DNA from: a virus
Direction: 5' to 3' (one strand)
DNA: 64,000 nucleotides
IMG/VR virus record: IMGVR_UViG_3300025012_000046
Location: 35,506 to 99,505 of that record
In this document: piece after piece, positions 16,715 through 24,083 of the stretch
How the letters are laid out: the number at the start of each line of letters is the position of its first letter
How positions within the stretch are numbered: position 1 is the stretch's first letter
Translations under genes and position numbers: made by a program
The notes under the pieces: model-generated
Told to the model about the DNA's origin: nothing
What the model saw: the letters and a program-made list of their open reading frames with translations, nothing else
The model's database searches: none

Positions 16715-16981
16715 ATGGAAAAAGAATATTTCTGTCCCAACTGTAACGAAAACAAAACAGCATCTGTATTTGAGGGTGTAGATGGTACGCTGATTATTTG
16801 CAACACATGTGGTTCATTCGTAGAGTGTACCGCGTATCAAGACTTTGACGAGTTCTCTGTGCGAGAGATAAAGCTTCTCATAGAGCAACTTCAAACAAAA
16901 GTCACAAACATGCTTGACGAAGCTAACCAACTTCTTTTCAGAAAAGAAGCACTAAAAGATTTGATTAAGGATTATATTTAA
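16715..16981 (+). CDS. Zinc-ribbon protein with C-terminal helix
   Basis: 88 residues. N-terminal zinc ribbon CPNCNEN ... CNTCGSF (Cys-x2-Cys pairs near residues 7-10 and 29-32), then a helical region EIKLLIEQLQTKVTNML likely to be a coiled coil. Its stop overlaps the next start (TAATG). It is the first of three adjacent small Cys-rich genes. Confidence 0.6.
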   Translation: MEKEYFCPNCNENKTASVFEGVDGTLIICNTCGSFVECTAYQDFDEFSVREIKLLIEQLQTKVTNMLDEANQLLFRKEALKDLIKDYI

Positions 16982-17268
16982 TGGAACATGAGTGTGAAGA
17001 TAATGTTTGTTGTGAGTGTGAACGTGTAGAAGAGTTGGTAGAGGCATTGGGCGATTTCTTTGAAGATACTGGATTTTCAGCGTATGACGTGCTTTTTGGT
17101 ATATCTATTATCGCACATGATTTGAAAATTGAGGCTGAAGAAGAGAGTGACTTTAACTTGGCTGAGTCACTTGCGGCTGACATAGACGCCTTTGAGACGT
17201 GCTTGGATAAACTTGAGCAGAACGCTGAGTTCTTTGGAAACTGTAAGGGTTCGGGAGTGACTAACTAA
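16981..17268 (+). CDS. Acidic cysteine-containing protein
   Basis: 95 residues, strongly acidic. Four Cys lie at the N-terminus (CEDNVCCECE), the rest is helical (EELVEALGDFFEDTG; AESLAADIDAFETCLDKLEQ). It could coordinate one zinc at the N-terminus. It is coupled by one-base overlaps to the genes on either side. Its negative charge makes DNA mimicry or protein binding conceivable, but nothing specific is recognised. Confidence 0.55.
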   Translation: MEHECEDNVCCECERVEELVEALGDFFEDTGFSAYDVLFGISIIAHDLKIEAEEESDFNLAESLAADIDAFETCLDKLEQNAEFFGNCKGSGVTN

Positions 17269-17546
17269 TGGGTGTTGATTTTTATACTTGTGAGTACTGC
17301 GGAGAGGCATTTCCTGACTGCGGAGAGTACGTACACTGTGACGAGTGCTGGAGGCATTGGTGTTGTGAGGAGTGTGCAGAAAAAGACGGCGCTGTTTATA
17401 AAGAAGATGGTGATGTAGAAAGCTGCAAGTACTGTCGCTGCGAAGACGTTGATGACTATGTGTTGGTAGCGTTTATGCTACGTTACTTCAACACAACCAG
17501 AGAAGATATGGTTAAACAATATTTTAATACTAAGGGGAATAAATAA
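17268..17546 (+). CDS. Cysteine-rich zinc-finger protein
   Basis: 92 residues with 14 Cys in the first 65: CEYCGEAFPDCGEY, HCDECWRHWCCEECAE, CKYCRCED. The spacing of Cys-x2-Cys pairs with an inner His suggests a cross-braced double zinc site of RING/PHD type. The C-terminal helix (VAFMLRYFNTTREDMVKQYF) is amphipathic. No family is certain. Third of the Cys-rich trio. Confidence 0.6.
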   Translation: MGVDFYTCEYCGEAFPDCGEYVHCDECWRHWCCEECAEKDGAVYKEDGDVESCKYCRCEDVDDYVLVAFMLRYFNTTREDMVKQYFNTKGNK

Positions 17547-17547
17547 A

Positions 17548-17796
17548 TTGGAAAAAGCAGCTTTCGTAGATTTTGCTACTAGAATTATCCAGCTTGAGAA
17601 GGACAAGAAAGAAATCAGCGACGAGATTAAAGACTCCATTGCTGCGTTCGCTGAGAACAATGGACTTGAAACAGACTCAGTAAAAGATAGTCTATCGGCG
17701 TACAAAAAATACCTAAAGGACAGTGAGAAATTCTGTCTCGTAGATTCAGAACTCGCGGCTATTATAAATGCAGTCATTTATTCTGAAATCAACTAA
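17548..17796 (+). CDS. GapR/DUF2312-like small helical protein
   Basis: 82 residues, TTG start with AAGGGG upstream. The pattern RIIQLEKDKKEISDEIKD, then FAENNGLETDSVKDSLSAYK, recalls DUF2312/GapR-type nucleoid proteins (helix, short helix, helix), though the similarity is weak and the conserved basic residues are partly missing. Last gene before the structured gap at 17.8 kb. Confidence 0.45.
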   Translation: MEKAAFVDFATRIIQLEKDKKEISDEIKDSIAAFAENNGLETDSVKDSLSAYKKYLKDSEKFCLVDSELAAIINAVIYSEIN

Positions 17797-17800
17797 AGAA

Positions 17801-17973
17801 TAAGCCCTCACGCCTCTTCTCAGAAAGCGCAACACGAGGATCAGGTGAATTCTAGGTAGTAGCCTGACGGTGTTTGTAGGAGTTCACTAGGCTAATAAAA
17901 CCTGCGGTGCTAAGGAGTTTGGCGGTTTGTACTTAGCATCAGTTATAACAACCGCTATAATTTAGAGGCTTTT
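17801..17973 (+). ncRNA. Candidate structured RNA: two tandem H-type pseudoknots
   Basis: 177 bases lie between two genes of one operon without a coding frame that I can support. Two pseudoknots can be drawn. First: TCAGG (17841-17845) pairs with CCTGA (17863-17867), and TGAATTCT (17846-17853) pairs with GGAGTTCA (17879-17886). Second: GGTGCTAAG (17906-17914) pairs with CTTAGCATC (17932-17940), and its loop GCGGTT (17922-17927) pairs with AACCGC (17950-17955), 18 bases before the next ATG. A competing helix TAGCCT (17860-17865)/AGGCTA (17889-17894) would break the first pseudoknot. CCTC (17813-17816) can also pair with GAGG (17836-17839). It could be a 5' leader regulating the next gene or a processed RNA. 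I do not match it to a known class. Confidence 0.5.
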
Positions 17974-18159
17974 ATGGAAGAAAAATTCAACTACGAGTAT
18001 TTCAGAAGCAGCCAGTTTTACCAAGAGCTTCAGGCTGACATGGACAAGCTACTTGAAAAAGCATTCAACCGTGGCTTTAAATACGCATGTGCCAAGCTGG
18101 ATAAAACTTTGAAGGAAATGAAAGAAGTACAACAAATACTAGATAAGATGGAGCAATAA
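17974..18159 (+). CDS. Small helical protein downstream of the structured RNA
   Basis: 61 residues, helical and charged (YQELQADMDKLLEKAFNRGFKYACAKLDKTLKEM). It shares a pattern with the next gene (basic helix containing 'FKYACAKLDK' versus '[10 protein letters not shown]'), so the two are probably duplicates. GAGG upstream sits just after the second pseudoknot. Stop and next start overlap by one base. Confidence 0.6.
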   Translation: MEEKFNYEYFRSSQFYQELQADMDKLLEKAFNRGFKYACAKLDKTLKEMKEVQQILDKMEQ

Positions 18160-18392
18160 TGGAACCTAATGTGTGGGAGAGCCGTAAGAATTTTGTTTTC
18201 GGTATAATAGAAGACGATAAAGAACTTAGGGCTATTAAGGAGAAAGAGCTTCGTATTGCTTTTACTTGTGGTTATGACTACGCTATGCGAAGCTTAAATA
18301 AAGCGTTGGAAAATATCACAGAACTTAAAGATCACATAGAACAGTCTATTAAGGAGCAAGAAACCAAAGATGACGCTGCCGAAAATAATTAA
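18159..18392 (+). CDS. Small helical protein, paralogue of the previous gene
   Basis: 77 residues. [31 protein letters not shown] matches in pattern the preceding protein's FNRGFKYACAKLDKTLKEMKEVQQIL segment, which supports a tandem duplication with divergence. The 45-residue gene at 3.6 kb (KGYNYAVRYF) has the same 'GYxYA' core. It overlaps the dUTPase start by 23 bases. Unknown function. Confidence 0.6.
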   Translation: MEPNVWESRKNFVFGIIEDDKELRAIKEKELRIAFTCGYDYAMRSLNKALENITELKDHIEQSIKEQETKDDAAENN

Positions 18393-18810
18393 AATCAAAT
18401 ACTTTGACCCAGACATGCCGCGCATAGAAAAGATTGATAAAGGTGATTGGATAGACCTTAGAAGTGCTATTAATGTAAGCCTTAAGGCTGGAGAATTTAA
18501 GCTTATACCTCTAGGCGTAGCTATGCAATTGCCTAGTGGATTTGAAGCGCATATAGCACCAAGAGGCTCCTCATTCAAGAATTTCAGTATAACGCAAACT
18601 AATAGTGTAGGTGTAGTTGATGAAACTTTTTGTGGTGACAACGATCAGTGGTTTATGCCAGTACTTGCCAACAAAGACACCGAAATAAACAAGTATGACA
18701 GAATATGTCAATTTAGGGTAGTAGAGAAGATGCCTGCCTTAGTTTTTGAAGAGGTAGATATTTTAAATAATAATGACCGTGGAAGTCATGGCTCAACTGG
18801 AATTAACTGA
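18370..18810 (+). CDS. dut: dUTP pyrophosphatase
   Basis: Hydrolyses dUTP to dUMP, the ThyX substrate, and keeps uracil out of DNA. The 146-residue trimeric-type enzyme has all five motifs: WIDLRSAI near 29, PRGSSFKN near 65, [15 protein letters not shown] near 77 (with the catalytic Asp), YDRICQFRV near 112, and the C-terminal RGSHGSTG P-loop-like motif V near 137. The first 20 residues precede the fold, and the start overlaps the previous gene. Confidence 0.95.
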   Translation: MTLPKIIKIKYFDPDMPRIEKIDKGDWIDLRSAINVSLKAGEFKLIPLGVAMQLPSGFEAHIAPRGSSFKNFSITQTNSVGVVDETFCGDNDQWFMPVLANKDTEINKYDRICQFRVVEKMPALVFEEVDILNNNDRGSHGSTGIN

Positions 18811-18824
18811 AATGAGGATATTGA

Positions 18825-21047
18825 ATGTCATATGAATTAAATGGGATGGCCGCTGATATTTGGGCTAAAAAATATAAAGCAGATTCCGACACAACTATAG
18901 AAGATATGTGGAGAAGAACCGCCAAAGCAATGTCTTCAGTAGAGCAAGACAAAGAGTATTGGGAAAACGAATTTTACCAATTACAGTATGACTTCAAGTT
19001 CATTCCTGGCGGTAGGATAAACGCGGGAGCAGGCACACTAAATAATTATTTGTTAAATTGTGCCGTCCTGCCGGTAGAGGACTCTATAGATGGTATCTAC
19101 GAAGCTATTAAACGATCTGCGGTTATGGCCAAGTGTAACTACGGAATTGGCTTTGACTTCTCCTCGCTCAGACCTAAAGGAGATATTGTGTCAAAGGGCG
19201 GCGTGTCTAGCGGCCCTGTTAGCTTCATGCGTGTTTTTGACACAAGCGGGGCTATTATTGAAACCGGAGGTGGAAGACGCGCTGCGGCAATCGGGATACT
19301 CAGAGTCGATCATCCAGACATTCTTGAGTTTATTGATGCAAAAAGACAAGAAGGTGTACTGACTCAGTTTAACATAAGTGTAGGTATTACTGACGAGTTT
19401 ATTAACGCTGTTAAGAACAATGAAGACTTTGATCTAAGCTTTAAAGGAAAAGTATATAAGACCGTTAAGGCCAAAGAAATTTGGGATAAGCTGGTTAAGT
19501 CTGGGTATAATTATAATGACCCTGGAATTTTTTATATAGATCAAGTTAACAAGTGTAACAACGGCTATTACTTGTACGACATTGCTGCGTCCAACCCCTG
19601 TGGTGAAATTCCACTACCACCCTACGGTGTTTGTGATCTTGGTAACATAAATCTGACTAAATTTGTAGTAGACCCCTTCACTCCAGTCTTGCGAGGGACA
19701 AGCTATAAAGATGAGTGGAGTTACAATTTTAACTGGGCATCTTACGAAGATACTATTAAGACGGCTGTTAGATTTCTAGACAATGTTCTGGATGTTTCTG
19801 ATTATCCGTATAAAGAAATAGCAGACAGAGCAAAAGGGGATCGTAGAATAGGACTTAACGGAGTAGCAGGGTTAGGCTCGTTTTTGGCTATGCTAAGAGT
19901 GCCTTACGACTCAGCAGAAGCTATTGAGATAGCAAAAATTCTACAAGAATTCACAATGCGCACTGCATATAACGCGTCAGTAGAGTTGGCCAAAGAAAAA
20001 GGAGCATTTGCTAATTTTGACGCTGAAAAGTATACTAAAGCTGTGTTTATACTAAAGCACTTTACCGACTATGAACTTCTAGACGAAATTTATGATTACG
20101 GTATTCGCAACATAGCGCTGCTTACGATTCCACCTGTGGGTACTGGAAGTTTAATTGCTGGTAACATTTCAAACGGGCTAGAGCCTATATTTGCTCTTGA
20201 ATATAATCGTAACGTAAGGCAACTTGATGGCACTACTAAACAGGAGCCAGTTGAAGATTACGCGTGGAAATTATACAAACAAGCTAACAATACTGGAGAT
20301 ACTACTTTACCAACTAGTTTCTTTAAAACGTCAAGAGAAATTTCACCTAAAGCTCACGTAGATATGCAGGCTGCTTTGCAGGAATTTATTGATGGGTCTA
20401 TAAGTAAAACCGCTAACATACCAGAAAGTTTTACTATAAAAGAGTACGAAGAGTTACTTTGGTATGCCCTTGACAAAGGGTGTAAGGGCTTCACTACTTT
20501 TAGAGAAGGAACCAGAGAAGGTGTATTGGAGACTAAAAAAGAAAAGCCTAAAGTTCAACAGGAAGAGAAAATAAAGTCAGTTGAGCCAAAAAAGAAACGA
20601 CCTAGAGCACTTGACGGTAAGACCTATAAACTGAAAGATGACTTAGGCAACTTATACGTTACTATTAACGACATAGAAGAAAGAGGCAAGACTAAGCCTT
20701 TTGAAATATTTATTAATAGTAATGGCGAGAACTCTCAGTACGCTCCTTGGTACAGAGCTATGGGTAAGTTAATGTCTGCTGTTATGAGGAGAACAGACGA
20801 TTGTAGCTTCATGGTAAAGGATTTACAGTCAATATACGGGCAGCATGGCTTCTTTTCAGACGGGACTTATGTGCAATCCCAACCACAGATGGTGGGAAAT
20901 GTACTACGAGAGCATTTAGATAGCCTTAACCCTGACGTTAAAAAGGAAGTTAAGCACCTTAAATGCCCTGAATGTGGAGAGATGAGTTACGTTAAGGAGG
21001 GTGGTTGTAGTAAGTGTCTTAGTTGCTCTTACTCTACTTGTGGTTAG
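18825..21047 (+). CDS. nrdJ: Adenosylcobalamin-dependent (class II) ribonucleotide reductase
   Basis: Reduces ribonucleotides using adenosylcobalamin, with no separate small subunit. The 740-residue protein begins with the class II N-terminus containing FIPGGRI, then NYLLNCAVLPVEDS (redox Cys near residue 75), RAAAIGILRVDHPDI, NPCGEIPLPPYGVCDLGNINLT (active-site Cys and Glu near 260-275), and a late IPPVGTGSLI loop near 445. The C-terminus has the Cys pairs CPECGEMSYV and CSKCLSC used in re-reduction. No gene for a radical-generating small subunit lies nearby, which supports class II. It needs cobalamin, so the host must make or import B12. Confidence 0.92.
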   Translation: MSYELNGMAADIWAKKYKADSDTTIEDMWRRTAKAMSSVEQDKEYWENEFYQLQYDFKFIPGGRINAGAGTLNNYLLNCAVLPVEDSIDGIYEAIKRSAVMAKCNYGIGFDFSSLRPKGDIVSKGGVSSGPVSFMRVFDTSGAIIETGGGRRAAAIGILRVDHPDILEFIDAKRQEGVLTQFNISVGITDEFINAVKNNEDFDLSFKGKVYKTVKAKEIWDKLVKSGYNYNDPGIFYIDQVNKCNNGYYLYDIAASNPCGEIPLPPYGVCDLGNINLTKFVVDPFTPVLRGTSYKDEWSYNFNWASYEDTIKTAVRFLDNVLDVSDYPYKEIADRAKGDRRIGLNGVAGLGSFLAMLRVPYDSAEAIEIAKILQEFTMRTAYNASVELAKEKGAFANFDAEKYTKAVFILKHFTDYELLDEIYDYGIRNIALLTIPPVGTGSLIAGNISNGLEPIFALEYNRNVRQLDGTTKQEPVEDYAWKLYKQANNTGDTTLPTSFFKTSREISPKAHVDMQAALQEFIDGSISKTANIPESFTIKEYEELLWYALDKGCKGFTTFREGTREGVLETKKEKPKVQQEEKIKSVEPKKKRPRALDGKTYKLKDDLGNLYVTINDIEERGKTKPFEIFINSNGENSQYAPWYRAMGKLMSAVMRRTDDCSFMVKDLQSIYGQHGFFSDGTYVQSQPQMVGNVLREHLDSLNPDVKKEVKHLKCPECGEMSYVKEGGCSKCLSCSYSTCG

Positions 21048-21052
21048 CAAAT

Positions 21053-21625
21053 ATGTCTAAGTGGAAGTGGGATGAAAGTTTAACAGATTTTTTGCCTGGA
21101 GCCAATTTTAAAGATAGAACAGGTATAGTATATAGTCAACTAACTTGCTTATATCCTACAGGAAGAAAACCAAAACATACCTATTGGATGTGCATATGTT
21201 CATGTGGTAATTTTATAGAAGTTTCATCCAATAATTTACATACATATACAACTACGTCGTGTGGTTGCAGGAGAATAGGTGAAACAAATCCAAGGTGGAG
21301 TGGTTACAAAGAAATACCAGGAAGCTATCTTAAAAACTTAAAGAGCAGCGCAGAAACTCGTAATATAAAAGTTGAAATAACCATAGAAGACCTGTGGAAT
21401 AAATTAGTTGGGCAAGATTTTAAGTGTGCTTTATCTGGACTAACTATAGGATTTAAAGGTAAGCGCGGAAGCGAAAATACCGCATCGTTGGACAGAATAG
21501 ACTCCAATAAAGACTATGTTTTGAGCAACGTACAATGGCTACATAAAAACATTAATAAAATGAAATGGGATTTAGACCAAGACTTGTTTATACAATACTG
21601 TAAGCTTATAGCAAACAACAAATAA
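21053..21625 (+). CDS. HNH homing endonuclease with zinc-binding N-terminus
   Basis: 190 residues from the ATG at 21053, just past the nrdJ stop. The N-terminal part has the CICSCGNF ... SCGC zinc element also present in the HNH gene at 42 kb. The C-terminal part has the endonuclease core: FKCALSGL, then TASLDRIDSNKDYVLSNVQW and LHKNINKMKWD. Intact. It is the last rightward gene and probably homes near nrdJ. Confidence 0.85.
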   Translation: MSKWKWDESLTDFLPGANFKDRTGIVYSQLTCLYPTGRKPKHTYWMCICSCGNFIEVSSNNLHTYTTTSCGCRRIGETNPRWSGYKEIPGSYLKNLKSSAETRNIKVEITIEDLWNKLVGQDFKCALSGLTIGFKGKRGSENTASLDRIDSNKDYVLSNVQWLHKNINKMKWDLDQDLFIQYCKLIANNK

Positions 21626-21629
21626 AAAG

Positions 21630-21664
21630 AGCCGCTATAGACTGGAGGTAGGTCTATAGCGGCT
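21630..21664. terminator. Terminator hairpin between the convergent arms
   Basis: A 13-base perfect stem, AGCCGCTATAGAC (21630-21642) with GTCTATAGCGGCT (21652-21664), around a 9-base loop. Read leftward it is followed by CTTTTTATT, a clear intrinsic terminator for the late arm. Read rightward it has no T run of its own but would help stop the early arm. Confidence 0.88.
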
Positions 21665-21666
21665 TA

Positions 21667-21706
21667 TCTGTTCAGAGCACCCGAACAGAGCATAGTAAAT
21701 TTTTAA
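21667..21706 (+). terminator. Second hairpin for rightward transcripts
   Basis: TCTGTTC (21667-21673) pairs with GAACAGA (21683-21689) around 9 bases; TTTTT follows after a 12-base gap. Weaker than the first hairpin, but it lies where the rightward arm must stop before entering the late genes head-on. Confidence 0.5.
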
Positions 21707-22366
21707 GCTGCACCGTACCCAGATTCTTCATACCAAAATAGGTTTAGGTTAACAGCCGCAGCTGCCGTTCCGTTATTTATTATTCTAAAAACATAATTAG
21801 TAGAAGGCTTAAGTACCCACTCGTTGTCGTTGGAAACAGCCCCCACCAGTCCTGACTGTCCCGCCAGTACCAGTTCCACCACCAATATAATCGGCAGGAA
21901 GTATTTTACCAGCACCTAAGCTTATACCTACGTCACGCTTTACAACTACCTGACTAGCATCTGGAAAATTTCTATTTCTATTCAGCGGAGTAATTAGTGT
22001 ACCGTTTGAAACTGCGTCTGGTCCCTCTAGTATGTCTGTTACTATCTTTGGTCCATCAGTCTGTATCGAAGACGGTTTAAGATGAATGTATGGAGACCCA
22101 GCTGGAGTAGTAAACTGAGTATATGACGTAGCTCCGTTACTTATAGTATATAAGTATTGTGCGCTGTATGCTATGCCGCTATGTACATACTTATGTGCCA
22201 CGTCAATGCCACTTACAGCTTGCGTAACTAGCTCTAGCGGAAGTATAACTCCAAGCTCTCCGTTACTGTTTATTTTTACGAAGTGATATTCTCCATCTAA
22301 ATTACCAGATAGAACTGAGAATGGTCTTCCATTTCTATCGTTAGGCATTACAGTATTTTTATTCAT
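21703..22366 (-). pseudogene. Late accessory virion-like protein, frameshifted
   Basis: The frame starting at 22366 runs to 21809 (185 residues: DRNGRPFSVLSG, then GIDVAHKYVHSG). Its last residues are nonsense (GGGCFQRQRVGT). Skipping one base in the GGGGG run at about 21841-21845 continues as GGAVSNDNEWVLKPSTNYVF and ends NLFWYEESGYGAA. The combined protein of about 220 residues has the C-terminus typical of a beta-sandwich structural protein seen in other phages. The extra G may be a true mutation, a sequencing error or a programmed +1 shift. It is the last gene of the late arm. Confidence 0.65.
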
Positions 22367-22375
22367 AGATTTTCC

Positions 22376-22681
22376 TTAACTAATTACCTTAGATATAAGC
22401 GCTAGAAACTCTCTAGCGTCCTTAAACTCAATCTCTCTTTCAACCGCATCTGCTAGCCAACCATTTAAAACCTTCCACTGCTTATTATCTATCTTTTTAT
22501 GTGTAGATATTTTATCTTTAAGAGATTCATACCTCTTATACTTCAATAAACCGCTATCTTCTAAACAAACAGCCCACTTCTCGTTTAACCTGACTGCTAC
22601 GCCTTGGTATCTTGTTATTCTAAGTAAATTCCAAAACGAAGATAGTTTATACGTTATTATTTCTAGGTTTACAGTTTTCAT
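22376..22681 (-). CDS. Hypothetical protein
   Basis: 101 residues, soluble, mixed alpha/beta (YQGVAVRLNEKWAVCLEDSG, then ESLKDKISTHKKIDNKQWKV). Not recognised. ATGA overlap with the gene upstream implies coupled translation. Confidence 0.6.
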   Translation of the reverse strand: MKTVNLEIITYKLSSFWNLLRITRYQGVAVRLNEKWAVCLEDSGLLKYKRYESLKDKISTHKKIDNKQWKVLNGWLADAVEREIEFKDAREFLALISKVIS

Positions 22682-23050
22682 GGTTGTGGATTAACTATAT
22701 TGTTAACTATTTTGCTAACTTCAGCGTAAGCTTCTACCTTCTTCTTGCCGTCCTCTGCTTCTTTCTTCATAACAGCAACTTGGTCTACTACGTTAACTAC
22801 ATTAATAGCCTTTTGGGTCACAGCCTCTACTTTTGAGGTATCAGAACCTATAGCATGTATCCCACTAGTAGCCATAGCACCAGTAAACATTATTGTGGCT
22901 TCGTTTACAGGCACAGTTCCGGTTGCCATCCCGTAAACAGCTACACCAGCGGAAGCTAGTTGCACAACTCCCTTACCAGTTGACATTGGATCGCTTTTAG
23001 CATTTTTTAAAAAGTTTTTTATAAACTGTCCTATTTTTTTTTTTAAACAT
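22678..23050 (-). CDS. Membrane-associated protein, reading frame split by an A11 run
   Basis: An in-frame ATG at 22986 gives 102 residues with hydrophobic segments (VVQLASAGVAVYGMATG; TIMFTGAMATSGIHAI). However a much better start lies at 23050, with GGAG five bases upstream: MFKKK followed by an A11 run (23034-23044 on the plus strand as T11). If the run were ten bases, the frame would continue IGQFIKNFLKNAKSDPM straight into the 102-residue frame. The long A run could be a transcriptional slippage site or an assembly length error. A small amphipathic membrane protein next to lipase and lipoprotein genes might act in lysis. Confidence 0.6.
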
Positions 23051-23058
23051 ACATACTC

Positions 23059-23637
23059 CTATGCAGCTATCTTATAGTTGTTAGTGTAAGCGTAAACTCT
23101 ATTTTTATATACATTTATATTGTGGTCTTTAATATCTATCCCGCCGTCATTATCGTGTAAAATTAAGCTAGGAGCCTCTAGATGTTTATACAGCAGTTTA
23201 GGTATCATTGGTACAGGGTCATCGTCACAAATAACCCTATAGTGATTTAAAGAAGGCCCTTTGAAGAACTTAAAATACACTCTAGGACAGCCAAAGCTCA
23301 CTACAGGCTTATCAAAAGCTTCACCTAGAAGAACAGCAATTGCACCGCCAAGTGAATGTCCAGTAAAAACTACATTATCACCTAAATCTTTAAAGTGGTC
23401 TTGCAGCACTTTAAACGCGCTGATAAATCCTTTATGCCCTAAAAATCCTTTTGGAGTTTTACTTGGAAATACTCTTAAGTCTCTAGCTACGTTTTTATTG
23501 TTGTCTGTGCCTCTAATAGCAATGTAAGTAGTTCCGTTTCGTGTTGTTTTGGTGTAATAAAGGTCATCTACTTTAACGCAATTCTGGTCAAAATAGCTTT
23601 CGTAGCAAAGATCAATACACGTTATAAGATGTTCCAT
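23059..23637 (-). CDS. Class 3 lipase / alpha-beta hydrolase
   Basis: 192 residues with the complete lipase class 3 signature: nucleophile elbow FTGHSLGGAIAV near residue 90, catalytic Asp in VICDDDPVPMIP near 138, and His in IKDHNINVY near 172. TYIAIRGTDNN near 33 supplies the oxyanion loop strand. No signal peptide is visible. In phages such enzymes are uncommon; in mycobacteriophages LysB is a lipolytic esterase for lysis. The neighbouring lipoprotein and membrane genes make a lysis or envelope role plausible. Confidence 0.85.
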   Translation of the reverse strand: MEHLITCIDLCYESYFDQNCVKVDDLYYTKTTRNGTTYIAIRGTDNNKNVARDLRVFPSKTPKGFLGHKGFISAFKVLQDHFKDLGDNVVFTGHSLGGAIAVLLGEAFDKPVVSFGCPRVYFKFFKGPSLNHYRVICDDDPVPMIPKLLYKHLEAPSLILHDNDGGIDIKDHNINVYKNRVYAYTNNYKIAA

Positions 23638-23645
23638 ATTGGCCT

Positions 23646-23927
23646 CTATTTAATGACAGCACTGTTAACGCTGTTGTTTAGTAAACTGCTCCCAACTCCA
23701 GCTATCCCTGTAGGCACTGCTTCGGTTAGATTGTCGAAGAGCGAACGGTTGCCTCTGTTGTCAACTGATATTTTTACCTTGTAGTCTTGAAACTCAAACT
23801 TAGCGTCGTGCTGAGAGTTAATAACATAAGTTTCACCGGAAGGTAGCGTTATGTTAGACTGACGAGAGCCTAGCGTGGAACATCCAGTTAATGTTAGGCA
23901 TATGATTAGTATGGGTAGTGGTTTCAT
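23646..23927 (-). CDS. Late lipoprotein
   Basis: 93 residues. MKPLPILIICLTLTGCSTLG is a signal peptide with lipobox LTGC. The mature part has a beta-rich domain (TYVINSQHDAKFEFQDYKVKI) and a C-terminal helix with Gly/Ser (GIAGVGSSLLNNSVNSAVIK). It may be a spanin-like or outer-membrane lysis component; it lies directly upstream of the lipase. It could also be a host-surface modifier. Confidence 0.75.
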   Translation of the reverse strand: MKPLPILIICLTLTGCSTLGSRQSNITLPSGETYVINSQHDAKFEFQDYKVKISVDNRGNRSLFDNLTEAVPTGIAGVGSSLLNNSVNSAVIK

Positions 23928-23942
23928 ATTTATTTTACTAGT

Positions 23943-24041
23943 TCACGACTCTATATTAGAGTGGCTGTAAATTCCAAGCGTCCAGAGGCAGATAATACGC
24001 GAATACAGTGTATGGTTCTTCTTGCGGAAAGCGACTTTCAT
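23943..24041 (-). CDS. Small basic peptide gene (tentative)
   Basis: 32 residues (MKVAFRKKNHTLYSRIIC, then LWTLGIYSHSNIES). The only support is a strong GGAGGT six bases before the ATG and its fit into the 156-base gap between the lipoprotein and the large beta-helix gene. May be a leader peptide or chance frame. Confidence 0.3.
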   Translation of the reverse strand: MKVAFRKKNHTLYSRIICLWTLGIYSHSNIES

Positions 24042-24083
24042 GCTACCTCCACAGTTATGATCTTAGTTCGTACCGGCAGGGCC

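Noticed and set aside
17801-17973. tRNA or tmRNA in the structured gap
   Set aside because: No acceptor/CCA layout, no T-loop GTTCRA context with matching stems, no tag-coding frame; the pseudoknot pairing explains the sequence better.
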